Assembly: GCF_004331645.1 (NCBI RefSeq)
Contig: NZ_SJSK01000009.1
Span: forward strand, 42,485 to 106,484
Direction: 5' to 3'
From: Pedobacter frigiditerrae
GTDB lineage: Bacteria > Bacteroidota > Bacteroidia > Sphingobacteriales > Sphingobacteriaceae
Length of the DNA stretch: 64,000 nt
A program made the position numbers and the translations under genes. Positions 8,908-17,798 of the stretch are shown piece by piece (position 1 is the stretch's first letter; each line of letters begins with the position of its first letter). The notes below the pieces were generated by a model. That model saw only the letters and a program-made list of their open reading frames with translations, searched no databases and was not told the origin of the DNA.

Positions 8908-9082
8908 TTAGAAAAACAAGATCAGCATTTCATCACAAATTGCAGATATGTCCCAAAGGGGCTCCCTTGGAGCCAACGCTGCAATCTTTTTATATCAAAC
9001 CTATAAGATTTTAGAAACCTTATAGGTTTCAAAAAAGTATTTCCCTCCCTTTCCTGCAGGCAGGCGCTAATGTCAGGTTTAG
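8908..9082. repeat. Composite intergenic repeat, copy 1
   Basis: Starts TTAGAAAAACAA and ends ATGTCAGGTTTAG, as does 10118-10257. Bases 8951-8990 match 10161-10200 at 39 of 40 positions. A perfect inverted repeat AAACCTATAAG/CTTATAGGTTT (8997-9007, 9019-9029) is specific to this copy. Just upstream, 8855-8893 holds an ATTGCGAGG...CCGAAGCAATCT module. Confidence 0.8.
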
Positions 9083-9132
9083 ATAACAAAGTCAGCGTTT
9101 CAAAACTGCATAGTTCAAAATATATCATCATT

Positions 9133-9166
9133 CAAATGCTCAAAGGTTTTACAATTTGAGCATTTG
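9133..9166. repeat. Perfect 12-bp hairpin upstream of a membrane-gene pair
   Basis: CAAATGCTCAAA (9133-9144) and TTTGAGCATTTG (9155-9166) flank a 10-base loop. It lacks a T tract and lies about 60 nt before the next start codon. It could be a regulator site or an RNA hairpin. The rest of 8842-9226 shows only repeats. Confidence 0.55.
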
Positions 9167-9226
9167 TGCTATATTGGGCTGTCGTAAAAATCTATAATAA
9201 GCCTAGCCTAAATCCCATTATTGCAA

Positions 9227-9838
9227 ATGAAATTTTCAGAAGACTTACAAAAACTAATACCTTTTGGCTATCTTTTTTTAGTGGTTATGGGCATATTGAA
9301 AGAAAGCGTAATTTTTTATCAATTGGGCATTAATATTTTAAAGTATTCTACCCTAATGGACATTTTAATTAGTCCAATTGCTACACTCACTACTCATCCC
9401 ATCACATTTATAGCCACTATCTCCATATTTGTAATCTGTTACTATTTGCCATCTATTTTATATAAAAACGACCATAAAAAATGGATAAGAAAAATATTCG
9501 AATTAAAGCAGACCAAACTCGATTTACCAGAGGTTGAAATCAAAAAATACTATGCCTTTATTTCAATTAAATTTCTTGCTGTTGGCCTGTTGTCAGTTTA
9601 TTTGGGTTATGGGACTGCCGAAGGGTTTATGGCAGCAAAAAGGATAAGAGAAGGTAAGTTAAAATATGACTACACGCTAAATTATAGTAATGGTGGAACG
9701 GAACAAATAAGCCTTATCAATACAAACACAGTGTATTATTTTTATGTTTCTAAAGGGAGTAAAACCATTAAAATTGCTCCAATTGGAGCAATAAAAAATA
9801 TCGAATTAACCAATAACAGAATGTTCAAAAATGAGTAA
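9227..9838 (+). CDS. Hypothetical membrane protein (three TM segments)
   Basis: 203 residues with hydrophobic segments near 12-30, 52-78 and 108-128, and a C-terminal soluble portion with beta-like sequence (YDYTLNYSNGGTEQISLINTNTVYYFYV). The start is the ATG at 9227 (MKFSEDLQKL) rather than the TTG two codons earlier. The last eight bases overlap the next gene's start, so the two form a translationally coupled pair. I do not recognise the family. The pair is bracketed by two copies of a composite repeat. Confidence 0.7.
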   Translation: MKFSEDLQKLIPFGYLFLVVMGILKESVIFYQLGINILKYSTLMDILISPIATLTTHPITFIATISIFVICYYLPSILYKNDHKKWIRKIFELKQTKLDLPEVEIKKYYAFISIKFLAVGLLSVYLGYGTAEGFMAAKRIREGKLKYDYTLNYSNGGTEQISLINTNTVYYFYVSKGSKTIKIAPIGAIKNIELTNNRMFKNE

Positions 9839-10076
9839 AAAGGGCCTGTCAGAACTAAGCAATGAGGAGTTGCTTAAAAATGAAAAAACATTAAAAACAA
9901 TAACATCAATGCTTGCTGGCGCTATATTTTTGTTATTCGTTGTAAATATATTCTTAGCTTTTAAAAAAGGATTTAGCGCATTGAGTGCGGTTCCTATTGC
10001 GTTACTGCCAATTGTGATTATCAATTTTAATTCTTTAAAAGAAATGAAAAAGGAAATAAAAGCGAGGGGTTTGTAG
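9831..10076 (+). CDS. Small hypothetical membrane protein (two TM segments)
   Basis: 81 residues. A short polar N-terminus (LSNEELLKNEKTLKTITS) precedes two TM helices at about 25-45 and 50-66 and a basic tail. The overlap with the gene before (ATGAGTAA) shows coupling. Small two-helix proteins with an SNEEL start are common in Bacteroidota, with unknown role. A redox/secretion or immunity-type partner is possible, but nothing in the sequence decides this. Confidence 0.65.
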   Translation: MSKKGLSELSNEELLKNEKTLKTITSMLAGAIFLLFVVNIFLAFKKGFSALSAVPIALLPIVIINFNSLKEMKKEIKARGL

Positions 10077-10117
10077 CAAGAAAAAATAGTCTGTTTTCTT
10101 TGCAGTATTATTAATTT

Positions 10118-10257
10118 TTAGAAAAACAAAGTCAGTATTTCATAGGGGACTGTAGCCCTGTCCCAAAGGGACTCCCTTGGAGCCAACGCTGCAATCTTTT
10201 TTGTCCTTCGACAAGCTCAGGATGACAAAAAAGGATTTTCGTTTATGTCAGGTTTAG
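10118..10257. repeat. Composite intergenic repeat, copy 2
   Basis: Same ends and same 40-bp core as 8908-9082, but its centre carries TCCTTCGACAAGCTCAGGAT (10203-10222) instead of the AAACCTATAAG hairpin. The two-gene membrane pair at 9227-10076 lies between the copies. Nothing else is seen in 10077-10341. Confidence 0.8.
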
Positions 10258-10341
10258 GGAAAGGTGTGAATATGCTCTTTAGAACGTTATGTTTGCAAGT
10301 AGCTGATAAACAATTGAACAATAAGCAATCTAACAATCCCT

Positions 10342-11973
10342 CTATTTCTTCTTCACTCTTTTCAAAATCATTAAGCTTAACGGGTTTATCGGATACCCAC
10401 TAATGTTATTTTGCAACATCACTACAGATTGGTCGTACAAAATAGGAACTACAGATGCATTTTCCATGACCATATTATCCATTTTATAATAAAGCTCATA
10501 ACGTTTTTTGGCGTCGCTTTCAAAGTAGCTTTGTTCAAAGAGCTTGTCAAATTCATCATTAAAATAACCAGTGTAATTTGGCCCGAATGGAACCCTGTTT
10601 TTAGAATAGAAAACAGATAGATAATTTTCGCCATCAGGATAATCGGCAATCCATGAACCTCTAAAGAAGTTAACTTCATTTTTAGCCATCATATCGCGTA
10701 AACTTGCACTTGGGCTCACATCTACTTTGGCTTTTATGCCTAAATTGCTTAATTCTCCCTGAATAAATTCAATCAAATCTTTATAAGTGGTTGAGGTGCT
10801 CAAAGTAACCTCAGGCATTCCTTTCCCATTTGGATAACCAGCTTCGGCCAATAGCTTCGCAGCCATAACAGGGTTATAGTCATAACCTTTAACTCTTGCA
10901 CTATCAAAACCAGGCATCCCTTTGGGTATAAAACCAGCTGTTGCAGGTACGCCAACGCTATTTCTCAAATATTTAATCAACTTGGGCTTGTCGATCCCGT
11001 AATTAATAGCTTGTCTAACTTTTTTAAATCTTAATGGAGAGTTTTGAACAATGGTTTTGGAAGTATCAACCAAAATGCCTACATACTCTGTGCATAAGTA
11101 AGGCCCTTTTATCAGTTGAAACTCACCTTTATATTTGCTGGTCATTTTGCCACTTTTGGTTAAAATGTCATCTCTGTAACTGCCATCAACACTGTTGAAA
11201 AAGTCTAATTCCTTTTTAATGAAATTCATGAAGGCACTTTGTTTATCTGTTATGAAAGTAACTTTAACGGCGTCTAAATAGGGTAAGCGAACCTGGCCAT
11301 CTTTTTCCCAATAGTTTTCATTTTTAAGCAGTACTAAAATCTCATCTTCCTTCCAGTATTTAAACTTAAATGGGCCAGTTCCAACTGGGTGATTACGAAA
11401 ATCTTTACCATAATGTTCTACTACTTCTTTTGGTACAACTGAACAGTATTGGGCGGTTAGCAACTGCATAAAAGCAGGGAAAGGTTTTAATAAAGTAATT
11501 TGAAAAGTGCTGTCATTCAAAGCTTTAAAGCCATTAGCATCCTTCACCTTATCACTAAAAATCCATCCTCCAGACGAGGCAACCTTTGGGTCGATTAAAC
11601 GATAAAAACTATAAGCAAAATCTGCTGCAACAACTTTTCTCCCTTTGCCTGCTTTAAATAAGGGGTCGTCTTGAAAATAAACGTCATCCCTTAAATTGAA
11701 GGTGTAGGTTAAGCCGTCATTAGACATTTGCCAGGTTTTAGCAATGCAAGGAATAGGATTTAATGCGTTATCTACCTGTACCAAGCCATTAAAAATTTGA
11801 TTGATCATCCAAATGGCATTTTGGTTACGAGCAAAAGCTGGGTCTAACGAAGTTACATTTTGGTCTAGGTTAATATTGAATACTTTTTTGCCAGCACTGT
11901 CATCTCCTCCTTTGCAGGAAACGATAGTTAGTAGGCAAAGAATCCAAAATATATCGCTTATAATTCTACGCAT
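10342..11973 (-). CDS. ABC transporter substrate-binding lipoprotein, peptide/nickel family (SBP family 5)
   Basis: 543 residues. The lipobox is LLTIVSC, followed by KGGDD. The mature protein opens with the family-5 pattern (LDQNVTSLDPAFARNQNAIWMINQIFNGLVQVD) and continues with YTFNLRDDVYFQDDP, HPVGTGPFKFKYWKEDE and VRQAINYGIDKPKLI, all typical of OppA/DppA-type solute receptors. It probably captures oligopeptides or similar solutes, anchored to a membrane. No permease or ATPase gene is adjacent, so its transporter must lie elsewhere. I chose ATG 11973 (MRRIISDIFW); a start nine codons upstream is possible. It is divergent from the gene at 12019. Confidence 0.9.
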   Translation of the reverse strand: MRRIISDIFWILCLLTIVSCKGGDDSAGKKVFNINLDQNVTSLDPAFARNQNAIWMINQIFNGLVQVDNALNPIPCIAKTWQMSNDGLTYTFNLRDDVYFQDDPLFKAGKGRKVVAADFAYSFYRLIDPKVASSGGWIFSDKVKDANGFKALNDSTFQITLLKPFPAFMQLLTAQYCSVVPKEVVEHYGKDFRNHPVGTGPFKFKYWKEDEILVLLKNENYWEKDGQVRLPYLDAVKVTFITDKQSAFMNFIKKELDFFNSVDGSYRDDILTKSGKMTSKYKGEFQLIKGPYLCTEYVGILVDTSKTIVQNSPLRFKKVRQAINYGIDKPKLIKYLRNSVGVPATAGFIPKGMPGFDSARVKGYDYNPVMAAKLLAEAGYPNGKGMPEVTLSTSTTYKDLIEFIQGELSNLGIKAKVDVSPSASLRDMMAKNEVNFFRGSWIADYPDGENYLSVFYSKNRVPFGPNYTGYFNDEFDKLFEQSYFESDAKKRYELYYKMDNMVMENASVVPILYDQSVVMLQNNISGYPINPLSLMILKRVKKK

Positions 11974-12018
11974 CAGTTTAGGAATACTATTTTTGTACAA
12001 ATTAATAAATAAATTCAG

Positions 12019-12474
12019 ATGTCTTTTTTAAATGAGCTTATAAATAGTGAAAATGATGAAATTTTACGCGAAGAATTACACGAGCGTGTAGATATTGTTA
12101 CGCATAAAATTAAGTTCATGGAGAAAGTGCCTGTAATTTGTTTAAATGCAGCTAACGAAATCCACGCTGGCTTGAACCATTTAATAGAATTGGCTGGTGG
12201 AGAATTAGTGCCTGTTGCACTTGATGCTAAGGTTGTTATTTATGCAGAATACCAATCAGGAATTGGAGATTTGTTAGGGAAGGTAGTTGATGCGATTTCG
12301 CCTCAATGGCCGGCGGTTACTTACAATCACGTTTATATTTTAGATGACAGCCATGTTATAGCAAAACTTGCTGCCGACCAAGTAACCGATTTAGAAGACA
12401 TTGCAGAAATGCTACATCCAGGTTTTTTTGTGTTTGGAAACGAAGGAAAGAATTGGATAAACTTCAGTTCTTAA
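12019..12474 (+). CDS. Hypothetical protein resembling one lobe of a cobalamin/iron-type substrate-binding protein
   Basis: 151 residues, no signal peptide. The middle (KVPVICLNAANEIHAGLNHLIELAGGELVP) and the end (NHVYILDDSHVIAKLAADQVTDLEDIAEMLHP) follow the pattern of the C-terminal lobe of BtuF/FhuD-like receptors (G-G motif, then a VYxLDD strand and an LHP helix). It is about half the length of such receptors and lacks an export signal, so it may be a cytoplasmic derivative. Function unknown. It is divergent from the peptide-binding lipoprotein with 45 bases between start codons. Confidence 0.6.
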   Translation: MSFLNELINSENDEILREELHERVDIVTHKIKFMEKVPVICLNAANEIHAGLNHLIELAGGELVPVALDAKVVIYAEYQSGIGDLLGKVVDAISPQWPAVTYNHVYILDDSHVIAKLAADQVTDLEDIAEMLHPGFFVFGNEGKNWINFSS

Positions 12475-12506
12475 ATGTAAGAAGTAAAATGTAAGATGGA
12501 AGATGT
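12473..12506. repeat. CATCTTAC-type dispersed repeat, reverse orientation
   Basis: Contains ATGTAAGATGGAAGATGT, the reverse complement of the block at 6208 and 40052. TCTCAAATCT-type units (12521-12545) follow and run into the end of the next gene. Confidence 0.6.
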
Positions 12507-12542
12507 GGTGTTGCACTTTGTCTCAAATCTCACTTCTCAAAT

Positions 12543-13064
12543 CTAATAAACTGCAAACTTATCCATCTGTTGGTTCACAAATTTCAAAGTATCTTCTTTG
12601 GTTAATTGCGCATTTTCATTCAACTCTGTTTTTATGTCAGAAATGTGCAAACGCAAAGGCATTACGTTTAAATGTAAGTAAGCGCAAACGCCATTGAAGT
12701 GTTCAATGCCACGAATATTGCCATATTTGCCAGAAGAAATACCCACTAAGCAGGCTTTTTTATCGTAAAAACTTTCTGGAAAAGAACAGGCGTCTATAAA
12801 TGTTTTAAGCACACCTGGGAAACTACCGTTGTATTCGGGAATTACGAAAAGGAATTTTTCGGTTTTGGTAACCAAATCTTGAATTTTTGAAAAGGCTTCA
12901 CTTCTTTTGCCATAAAGATCGGTGCCGATTAAAGTTTCAGGCAAGTCTTGTAAGTCTAATAATTCAGTTTTCAATCCCTTTTCTGCCAGTTGGTTCTGAT
13001 AAAATTTGGCAACTTTTAGTGTGTTGCTATTTGGTCTATTAGTGCCTGCTATTATGGTAATCAT
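12543..13064 (-). CDS. NAD(P)H-dependent FMN reductase-like flavoprotein
   Basis: 173 residues of the flavodoxin-like NADPH-dependent FMN reductase family, a cytoplasmic enzyme that reduces flavin or quinone-type substrates. The N-terminal strand and phosphate loop read IIAGTNRPNSNTLKVAKF (about 4-21). The flavin-contact motif is PEYNGSFPGVLKTFIDAC (near 79-96), and GISSGKYGN is the third loop. The start is ATG 13064 (MITIIAGTNRP); nine upstream in-frame codons would place residues before the first strand. It is divergent from parA and unlikely to be functionally linked. Confidence 0.85.
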   Translation of the reverse strand: MITIIAGTNRPNSNTLKVAKFYQNQLAEKGLKTELLDLQDLPETLIGTDLYGKRSEAFSKIQDLVTKTEKFLFVIPEYNGSFPGVLKTFIDACSFPESFYDKKACLVGISSGKYGNIRGIEHFNGVCAYLHLNVMPLRLHISDIKTELNENAQLTKEDTLKFVNQQMDKFAVY

Positions 13065-13243
13065 GCTAAAAAATGTTGATAAGATGTGCAAAACACTTAT
13101 GCCTTTAATACTTAAATTAGGTTTTAGTTTGTATCTTAGCTAATTGTTAAATGTGCTTGTTTTGATGCAAAAATAGCATTTTCTGAACATTAATATTGTA
13201 AAATAAAGTCACACTTAGTTTTGACGATTTTTTAAAAAGATAG

Positions 13244-14047
13244 ATGAGTAAAATTATTGCTTTAGCAAACCAAAAAGGCGGTGTAGGTAAAACAACTTCG
13301 TCGATAAATTTAGCAGCCAGCTTAGCGGTTTTAGAATATAAAACACTTTTAGTGGATGCGGATCCACAAGCAAACTCTACATCGGGTATTGGTTTCGACC
13401 CAAGAAATATCAAGAATAGTATTTACGAGTGTATCATCAATGATGTTGATCCGCTAGATGCGATTGTTAAAACCGAGACCCCAAACCTAGACCTATTACC
13501 AGCTCATATTGATTTAGTTGGTGCTGAAATTGAAATGATTAACCTGACCAGTCGTGAGTATAAAATGAAGGCTGTTTTGGAGAAAGTCAAAGACCAATAT
13601 GATTTTATCATTATTGATTGTTCCCCATCCTTAGGTTTAATTACCATTAACTCATTAACAGCCGCGGATTCTGTAATTATCCCAGTTCAGTGCGAATATT
13701 TCGCTTTAGAAGGTTTAGGTAAATTGTTAAACACAATTAAAATTGTTCAAAGTCGTTTAAATCCTGAGTTAGAGATTGAAGGTATTTTGTTGACAATGTA
13801 TGATGTGAGATTGCGTTTATCTAATCAAGTGGTAGAAGAGGTGAAAACACATTTCCAAGATTTGGTTTTCGATACCATCATTCAACGTAACACACGTTTA
13901 AGCGAAGCACCAAGTTATGGTGTATCTGTAATTATGCATGATGCAAACTGTAAAGGTGCTATTAACTATTTAAACTTAGCTAGAGAAATTGTTCGTAAAA
14001 ATGGTTTAGTAACCGAAGAACAAGATGTAACTACTGCAACAATATAA
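13244..14047 (+). CDS. parA: Chromosome-partitioning ATPase ParA (Soj)
   Basis: 267 residues. The deviant Walker A KGGVGKTTSS is at 11-20, followed by switch I (VDADPQANSTSG) and switch II (IIDCSPSLGLITINSL), the full ParA/MinD pattern. It binds ATP, coats the nucleoid and is released by ParB to move origin regions. parB follows after nine bases, then DUF5683, dapB and lepB, an order widely kept in Bacteroidota. The gene has its own upstream region of about 180 bases shared with the divergent reductase. Confidence 0.97.
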   Translation: MSKIIALANQKGGVGKTTSSINLAASLAVLEYKTLLVDADPQANSTSGIGFDPRNIKNSIYECIINDVDPLDAIVKTETPNLDLLPAHIDLVGAEIEMINLTSREYKMKAVLEKVKDQYDFIIIDCSPSLGLITINSLTAADSVIIPVQCEYFALEGLGKLLNTIKIVQSRLNPELEIEGILLTMYDVRLRLSNQVVEEVKTHFQDLVFDTIIQRNTRLSEAPSYGVSVIMHDANCKGAINYLNLAREIVRKNGLVTEEQDVTTATI

Positions 14048-14056
14048 ATTTTTTAG

Positions 14057-14956
14057 ATGACATCTTTTCAGCGAAAAACAGGTTTAGGAAAAGGATTAAG
14101 TGCGCTTTTGGATGATAATGACTCAGTTCATGCTCCAAAAAATGGTAACGATTCTCTAGAACAAACCGCCCAAATAGGCAGCATAAGTGAAGTTAGTATC
14201 AATGATATAGAAACCAATCCTTATCAGCCCCGTACAGAGTTTGATCAAGTTGCTTTAAATGAACTTTCGGAATCTATAAAAGTTCAAGGTTTAATTCAGC
14301 CTATCACCGTTAGAAAAAACGGAACTAAATATCAACTTATTTCTGGTGAGCGTAGATTAAGAGCCTCAAAACTTGCGGGTTTAACTCAAATTCCAGCCTA
14401 TATTCGCACAGCGGATAATCAGCAAATGCTAGAAATGGCGTTGATTGAGAATATTCAACGTGAAAATTTAAATGCTATTGAAGTTGCATTGAGCTTTCAG
14501 ATGATGATTGATGAATGTAGCCTTAAACCAGAGCAATTGGGTGAGCGTGTTGGTAAAAATCGTACTACTGTAAGCAATTACCTTCGTTTATTAAAATTAC
14601 CTCCAGTTATTCAGGCATCCATTAGAGATGGAAAAATTTCTATGGGTCACGCTCGTGCTTTAATCAGCGTAGAAGAAGAGGCAAAACAATTGTTTATCCA
14701 TCAAGAAATCATAGATAAAGGCTTATCTGTTCGTAAGGTAGAGGAATTGGTTCGTAGCATTCACCATGTGCAAGTAAAACCTAAGGCTAATCCTGTGGGC
14801 GTTTCATTTGAGTACCAAAAATTACAAAAAGATTTGGCTTCTAAATTTGCCACTAAAGTAAAATTAAAGGTAAACGACAATGGTAAAGGAGCTATTGAAA
14901 TTCCATTCGTTTCTAACGATGACCTTAATAGAATCCTTGAACTTTTAGATTGGTAA
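14057..14956 (+). CDS. parB: Chromosome-partitioning protein ParB (Spo0J)
   Basis: 299 residues. The N-terminal GLGKGLSALLDD is the ParA-interacting segment. The nuclease-like CTP-binding domain follows, with the arginine patch GERRLRASKLAG near 96-107 and ENIQRENLNAIEVALSF. Next come a helix-turn-helix (EQLGERVGKNRTTVSNYLRLLKLP, about 157-180) for parS binding and a C-terminal dimer domain. ParB loads at parS, slides as a CTP clamp and recruits SMC. The stop codon overlaps the next gene's start (TAATG). I did not find a clear parS in this region by eye. Confidence 0.97.
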   Translation: MTSFQRKTGLGKGLSALLDDNDSVHAPKNGNDSLEQTAQIGSISEVSINDIETNPYQPRTEFDQVALNELSESIKVQGLIQPITVRKNGTKYQLISGERRLRASKLAGLTQIPAYIRTADNQQMLEMALIENIQRENLNAIEVALSFQMMIDECSLKPEQLGERVGKNRTTVSNYLRLLKLPPVIQASIRDGKISMGHARALISVEEEAKQLFIHQEIIDKGLSVRKVEELVRSIHHVQVKPKANPVGVSFEYQKLQKDLASKFATKVKLKVNDNGKGAIEIPFVSNDDLNRILELLDW

Positions 14957-15627
14957 TGCGATTCTTATTGCTTTTAGTTACATTTCTTTTAACTTTTGCT
15001 ACGGTAAAGGCGCAAAATCCTGTAATTAAAAAGCCAGCAGATACAGCCAAAGATAGGGTAGACACCTTAAAATCTCCAGAATACGTAAACCTTGGTCGAA
15101 TTGCAGGTAAAAAGGCGGTTCGTCGTTCATTAATTTTCCCTGGACTAGGGCAAATGTATAACTACGGTTTAGTAGTTAATGACGTGAAGAGTGGGGCTGT
15201 TCAAGGGAAAAGAATTGGTCAAAAAATATACTTAATGGGTAAAATTGGTGCCATTTACGCTGGTGGTACAATGTTAGTCATGTCTTATATTGATAACAGA
15301 CAGGAATACAAAAGGTTTTTAGGAGAGTTGCAATACAGGAGCTTACATAATAACACTCCAATGCCTGGTGGGAATTTATCTCAGTATACCAATACAGAAG
15401 CATTAACAATTGCCAAAAACATTTATAAGCGTAACAGTCAAGTTGTTTTAATATCTTTAGTGGGCTTATATGGGCTAAACGTACTTGACGCCTATGTTAC
15501 TGCCCGGTTAAAATATTTTAATGTTGATGATACATTGACTTTTAAAATCTCACCATCTACAATTAATAACACTACAATGTATGGCTATTCTCCAGCGCCA
15601 GCATTAAAACTCACCATAAAATTATGA
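14956..15627 (+). CDS. DUF5683 family protein
   Basis: 223 residues with a cleavable signal peptide (MRFLLLLVTFLLTFATVKAQ) and two later hydrophobic segments. The family hallmark is KKAVRRSLIFPGLGQMYN near 48-65, followed by QKIYLMGKIGAIYAGG. DUF5683 proteins sit between parB and dapB in many Bacteroidota; their role is unknown and is possibly in the envelope. The start is ATG 14956, which overlaps the parB stop. Its own stop overlaps the dapB start (ATGA), so parB, DUF5683 and dapB are coupled. Confidence 0.88.
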   Translation: MRFLLLLVTFLLTFATVKAQNPVIKKPADTAKDRVDTLKSPEYVNLGRIAGKKAVRRSLIFPGLGQMYNYGLVVNDVKSGAVQGKRIGQKIYLMGKIGAIYAGGTMLVMSYIDNRQEYKRFLGELQYRSLHNNTPMPGGNLSQYTNTEALTIAKNIYKRNSQVVLISLVGLYGLNVLDAYVTARLKYFNVDDTLTFKISPSTINNTTMYGYSPAPALKLTIKL

Positions 15628-16364
15628 AGATAGCATTATTGGGTTATGGCAAAATGGGTCAAATTATAGAGCGTTTTGCTTTAGAAAGAGGCCATGAAGT
15701 TGTACTTAAAATAAACATCGATAACGTAGAAGATTTTACCTTAGCAAACTTAAAAAAGGCAGATGTTGCTATAGACTTTAGTGCGCCAGATGCTGCGGTA
15801 GATAATATTTATAAATGTTTTGAAGCTAATTTGCCCGTTGTGGTTGGTACAACTGGTTGGTATGGTAAATTGCAAGAAATTAAAAATGATTGTTTAAGCA
15901 GTAACAATACTTTACTTTATGGTTCTAACTTTAGCGTTGGCGTTAATTTGTTTTTCCATTTAAATAAAGTATTAGCAAAGCTGATGAATAATTACCCAGC
16001 TTATGAAGTGCAGGTGGAGGAAATTCATCATACACAAAAGTTGGATGCGCCAAGTGGAACAGCGATGACAATTGCTGAAGAGATTATAGAGGAACTGGAT
16101 AGAAAATCTGAGTGGTTAAACGAAGTAGTAGGAACTCCAATTCCAGATGTAATTAAAAATGACCAATTATTAATTGAATCTCACAGAATTGAAAATGTAC
16201 CAGGTACTCATACAGTGGTATATAGTTCTGAAGTTGATGATATAGAAATAAAACACACTGCGCATAATAGGGCAGGGTTTGCATTAGGAGCGGTTATAGC
16301 TGCAGAATGGTTACAAAACAAACAAGGCTTTTATAACATTGCCGATGTTTTTAATTTTAAATAA
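15624..16364 (+). CDS. dapB: 4-hydroxy-tetrahydrodipicolinate reductase
   Basis: 246 residues. Cytoplasmic enzyme of the diaminopimelate branch of lysine synthesis, supplying peptidoglycan and lysine. The Rossmann motif GYGKMGQ is at 7-13. VVGTTGWYG marks the nucleotide/substrate hinge. The catalytic signature EIHHTQKLDAPSGTA (near 132-146) contains the general acid/base His pair, the catalytic Lys and the phosphate-like PSGT loop. It is shorter than the E. coli enzyme (273), as is usual for this phylum. Translationally coupled to DUF5683; lepB follows after 65 bases. Confidence 0.96.
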   Translation: MKIALLGYGKMGQIIERFALERGHEVVLKINIDNVEDFTLANLKKADVAIDFSAPDAAVDNIYKCFEANLPVVVGTTGWYGKLQEIKNDCLSSNNTLLYGSNFSVGVNLFFHLNKVLAKLMNNYPAYEVQVEEIHHTQKLDAPSGTAMTIAEEIIEELDRKSEWLNEVVGTPIPDVIKNDQLLIESHRIENVPGTHTVVYSSEVDDIEIKHTAHNRAGFALGAVIAAEWLQNKQGFYNIADVFNFK

Positions 16365-16429
16365 AGTAGAAGGACTAAAGCTGAAAGCCTAACAATAATA
16401 TTAAGACAATCAGTTAAACTGAACAAAAT

Positions 16430-17629
16430 ATGAACTACAAATTCTGGCAGAAAAATAAAAATGCAGAGCCAAAAAAGAAAAAGAGTAAAACTAGAGAATG
16501 GACAGACGCCATTATTTTTGCCGTTGTTGCGGCAACAATTATAAGGGTTTTCTTTATTGAAGCTTATACGATTCCTTCTGGTTCAATGGAAAAGTCGCTA
16601 TTAGTTGGCGACTTCTTGTTTGTAAGTAAAGTAAATTATGGTGCTCGTATTCCGATGACACCAGTAGCATTTCCTTTTTCGCATCATACTTTGCCCTTTA
16701 CTGCTACCACAAAAGCTTATTGGGATGGCGTACAATGGAAATACAGAAGGTTACCAGGTTTACAAGACATTAAAAATAATGACGTGGTAGTTTTTAATTT
16801 CCCAGAAGGAGATACAGTAATGTTGGAAAACCAAAACCCAAATTATTACGATAATGTAAGGGCATTTGGTTGGCAAAAAACAAATTCAGATTATACAATT
16901 ACAAGCAGGCCTGTAGATAAACGTGAGAATTACATCAAACGTTGTATTGGTATTGCTGGTGATGTGGTAAGTATGAAGAATGGTATCGTTAATGTAAATG
17001 GTAAAGATGAACCTTTAAAAAATACTGGAATGATGCCATACCGCATTCAGTTTACGAAAACAGAGATAGAAACAAAACCGCTAGAAGATTTGGGCTTTGT
17101 AACAGGAGAGATGATTAAGGAGACTGAAGATACTTACCTAGGTAATGCATCAGCGGAAATGATAACCGAACTTAAAAAATTGGATTTCGTAAAATCTGCT
17201 GTGATGGTGGCTGCGAAAACTGATGAAAAAGAAATGGGTGGAATATTTCCTCATGACCCAAAAAGGCCTTGGAATAGAGATAATTTTGGGCCAATTAAAA
17301 TCCCAGCTAAAGGATGGACTGTTCAAATTGATAGCATTACAATGCCATTGTATTATAGGGCGATAAGAACTTATGAAGGTAACAAGGTAGAGAAAAAGGG
17401 TAATTATTGGTACATCAACGATAAAATTGCCACATCTTATACTTTTAAAATGAATTATTATTGGATGATGGGAGATAATCGTCATAACTCATTAGATTCT
17501 CGTTATTGGGGCTTTGTGCCAGAAGATCATATTGTTGGTAAAGCTTTATTTATTTGGATGAGCTTTGACAGCAATGGTTCTTGGTTCAGTAAAATTAGAT
17601 GGAGTAGACTATTTAAAGGCATAAACTAA
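16430..17629 (+). CDS. lepB: Signal peptidase I
   Basis: 399 residues. Inner-membrane serine/lysine protease that removes signal peptides from exported proteins. A basic N-terminus precedes a single TM helix at about 25-45. Box B is IPSGSM with nucleophile Ser52. Box D is YIKRCIGIAGD with general-base Lys170. Box E is MGDNRHNSLDSRYWG near 351-365. The insertion of about 170 residues between boxes D and E makes it longer than E. coli LepB and is typical of Bacteroidota. It ends the parA-dapB-lepB cluster and is followed by a terminator. Confidence 0.95.
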   Translation: MNYKFWQKNKNAEPKKKKSKTREWTDAIIFAVVAATIIRVFFIEAYTIPSGSMEKSLLVGDFLFVSKVNYGARIPMTPVAFPFSHHTLPFTATTKAYWDGVQWKYRRLPGLQDIKNNDVVVFNFPEGDTVMLENQNPNYYDNVRAFGWQKTNSDYTITSRPVDKRENYIKRCIGIAGDVVSMKNGIVNVNGKDEPLKNTGMMPYRIQFTKTEIETKPLEDLGFVTGEMIKETEDTYLGNASAEMITELKKLDFVKSAVMVAAKTDEKEMGGIFPHDPKRPWNRDNFGPIKIPAKGWTVQIDSITMPLYYRAIRTYEGNKVEKKGNYWYINDKIATSYTFKMNYYWMMGDNRHNSLDSRYWGFVPEDHIVGKALFIWMSFDSNGSWFSKIRWSRLFKGIN

Positions 17630-17641
17630 TTTTATTTATTT

Positions 17642-17672
17642 GCCATTCTGAGCTTGCGAAGAACCCCAAAGA
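17642..17672. repeat. CATTCTGAG-type dispersed repeat
   Basis: GCCATTCTGAGCTTGCGAAG followed by AACCCC, a degenerate member of the GTCATTCTGAGC...GAAG class also seen at 4785, 10203 and 19679. Confidence 0.55.
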
Positions 17673-17705
17673 GCTTAGTGAAGCCAATCTCATAAAAAGA
17701 ATTAA

Positions 17706-17736
17706 AAAGCCACGATAATTTATCGTGGCTTTTTTG
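17706..17736 (+). terminator. Rho-independent terminator after lepB
   Basis: Stem AAGCCACGATAA/TTATCGTGGCTT followed by a run of T, about 80 nt after the lepB stop. Confidence 0.88.
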
Positions 17737-17798
17737 TTAAAATAATTTCATGCAATTTCTTGTCAGTTGTCATCTACCTATTATAAACCATAATATAA

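Noticed and set aside
8922..9131. Minus-strand 69-codon ORF in the composite repeat
   Set aside because: It is built from repeat sequence and has no family motif or start signal.
13065..13243. parS site near parAB
   Set aside because: I looked for a clear 16-bp palindrome near parA and parB and found none by eye; a computed search would be needed.
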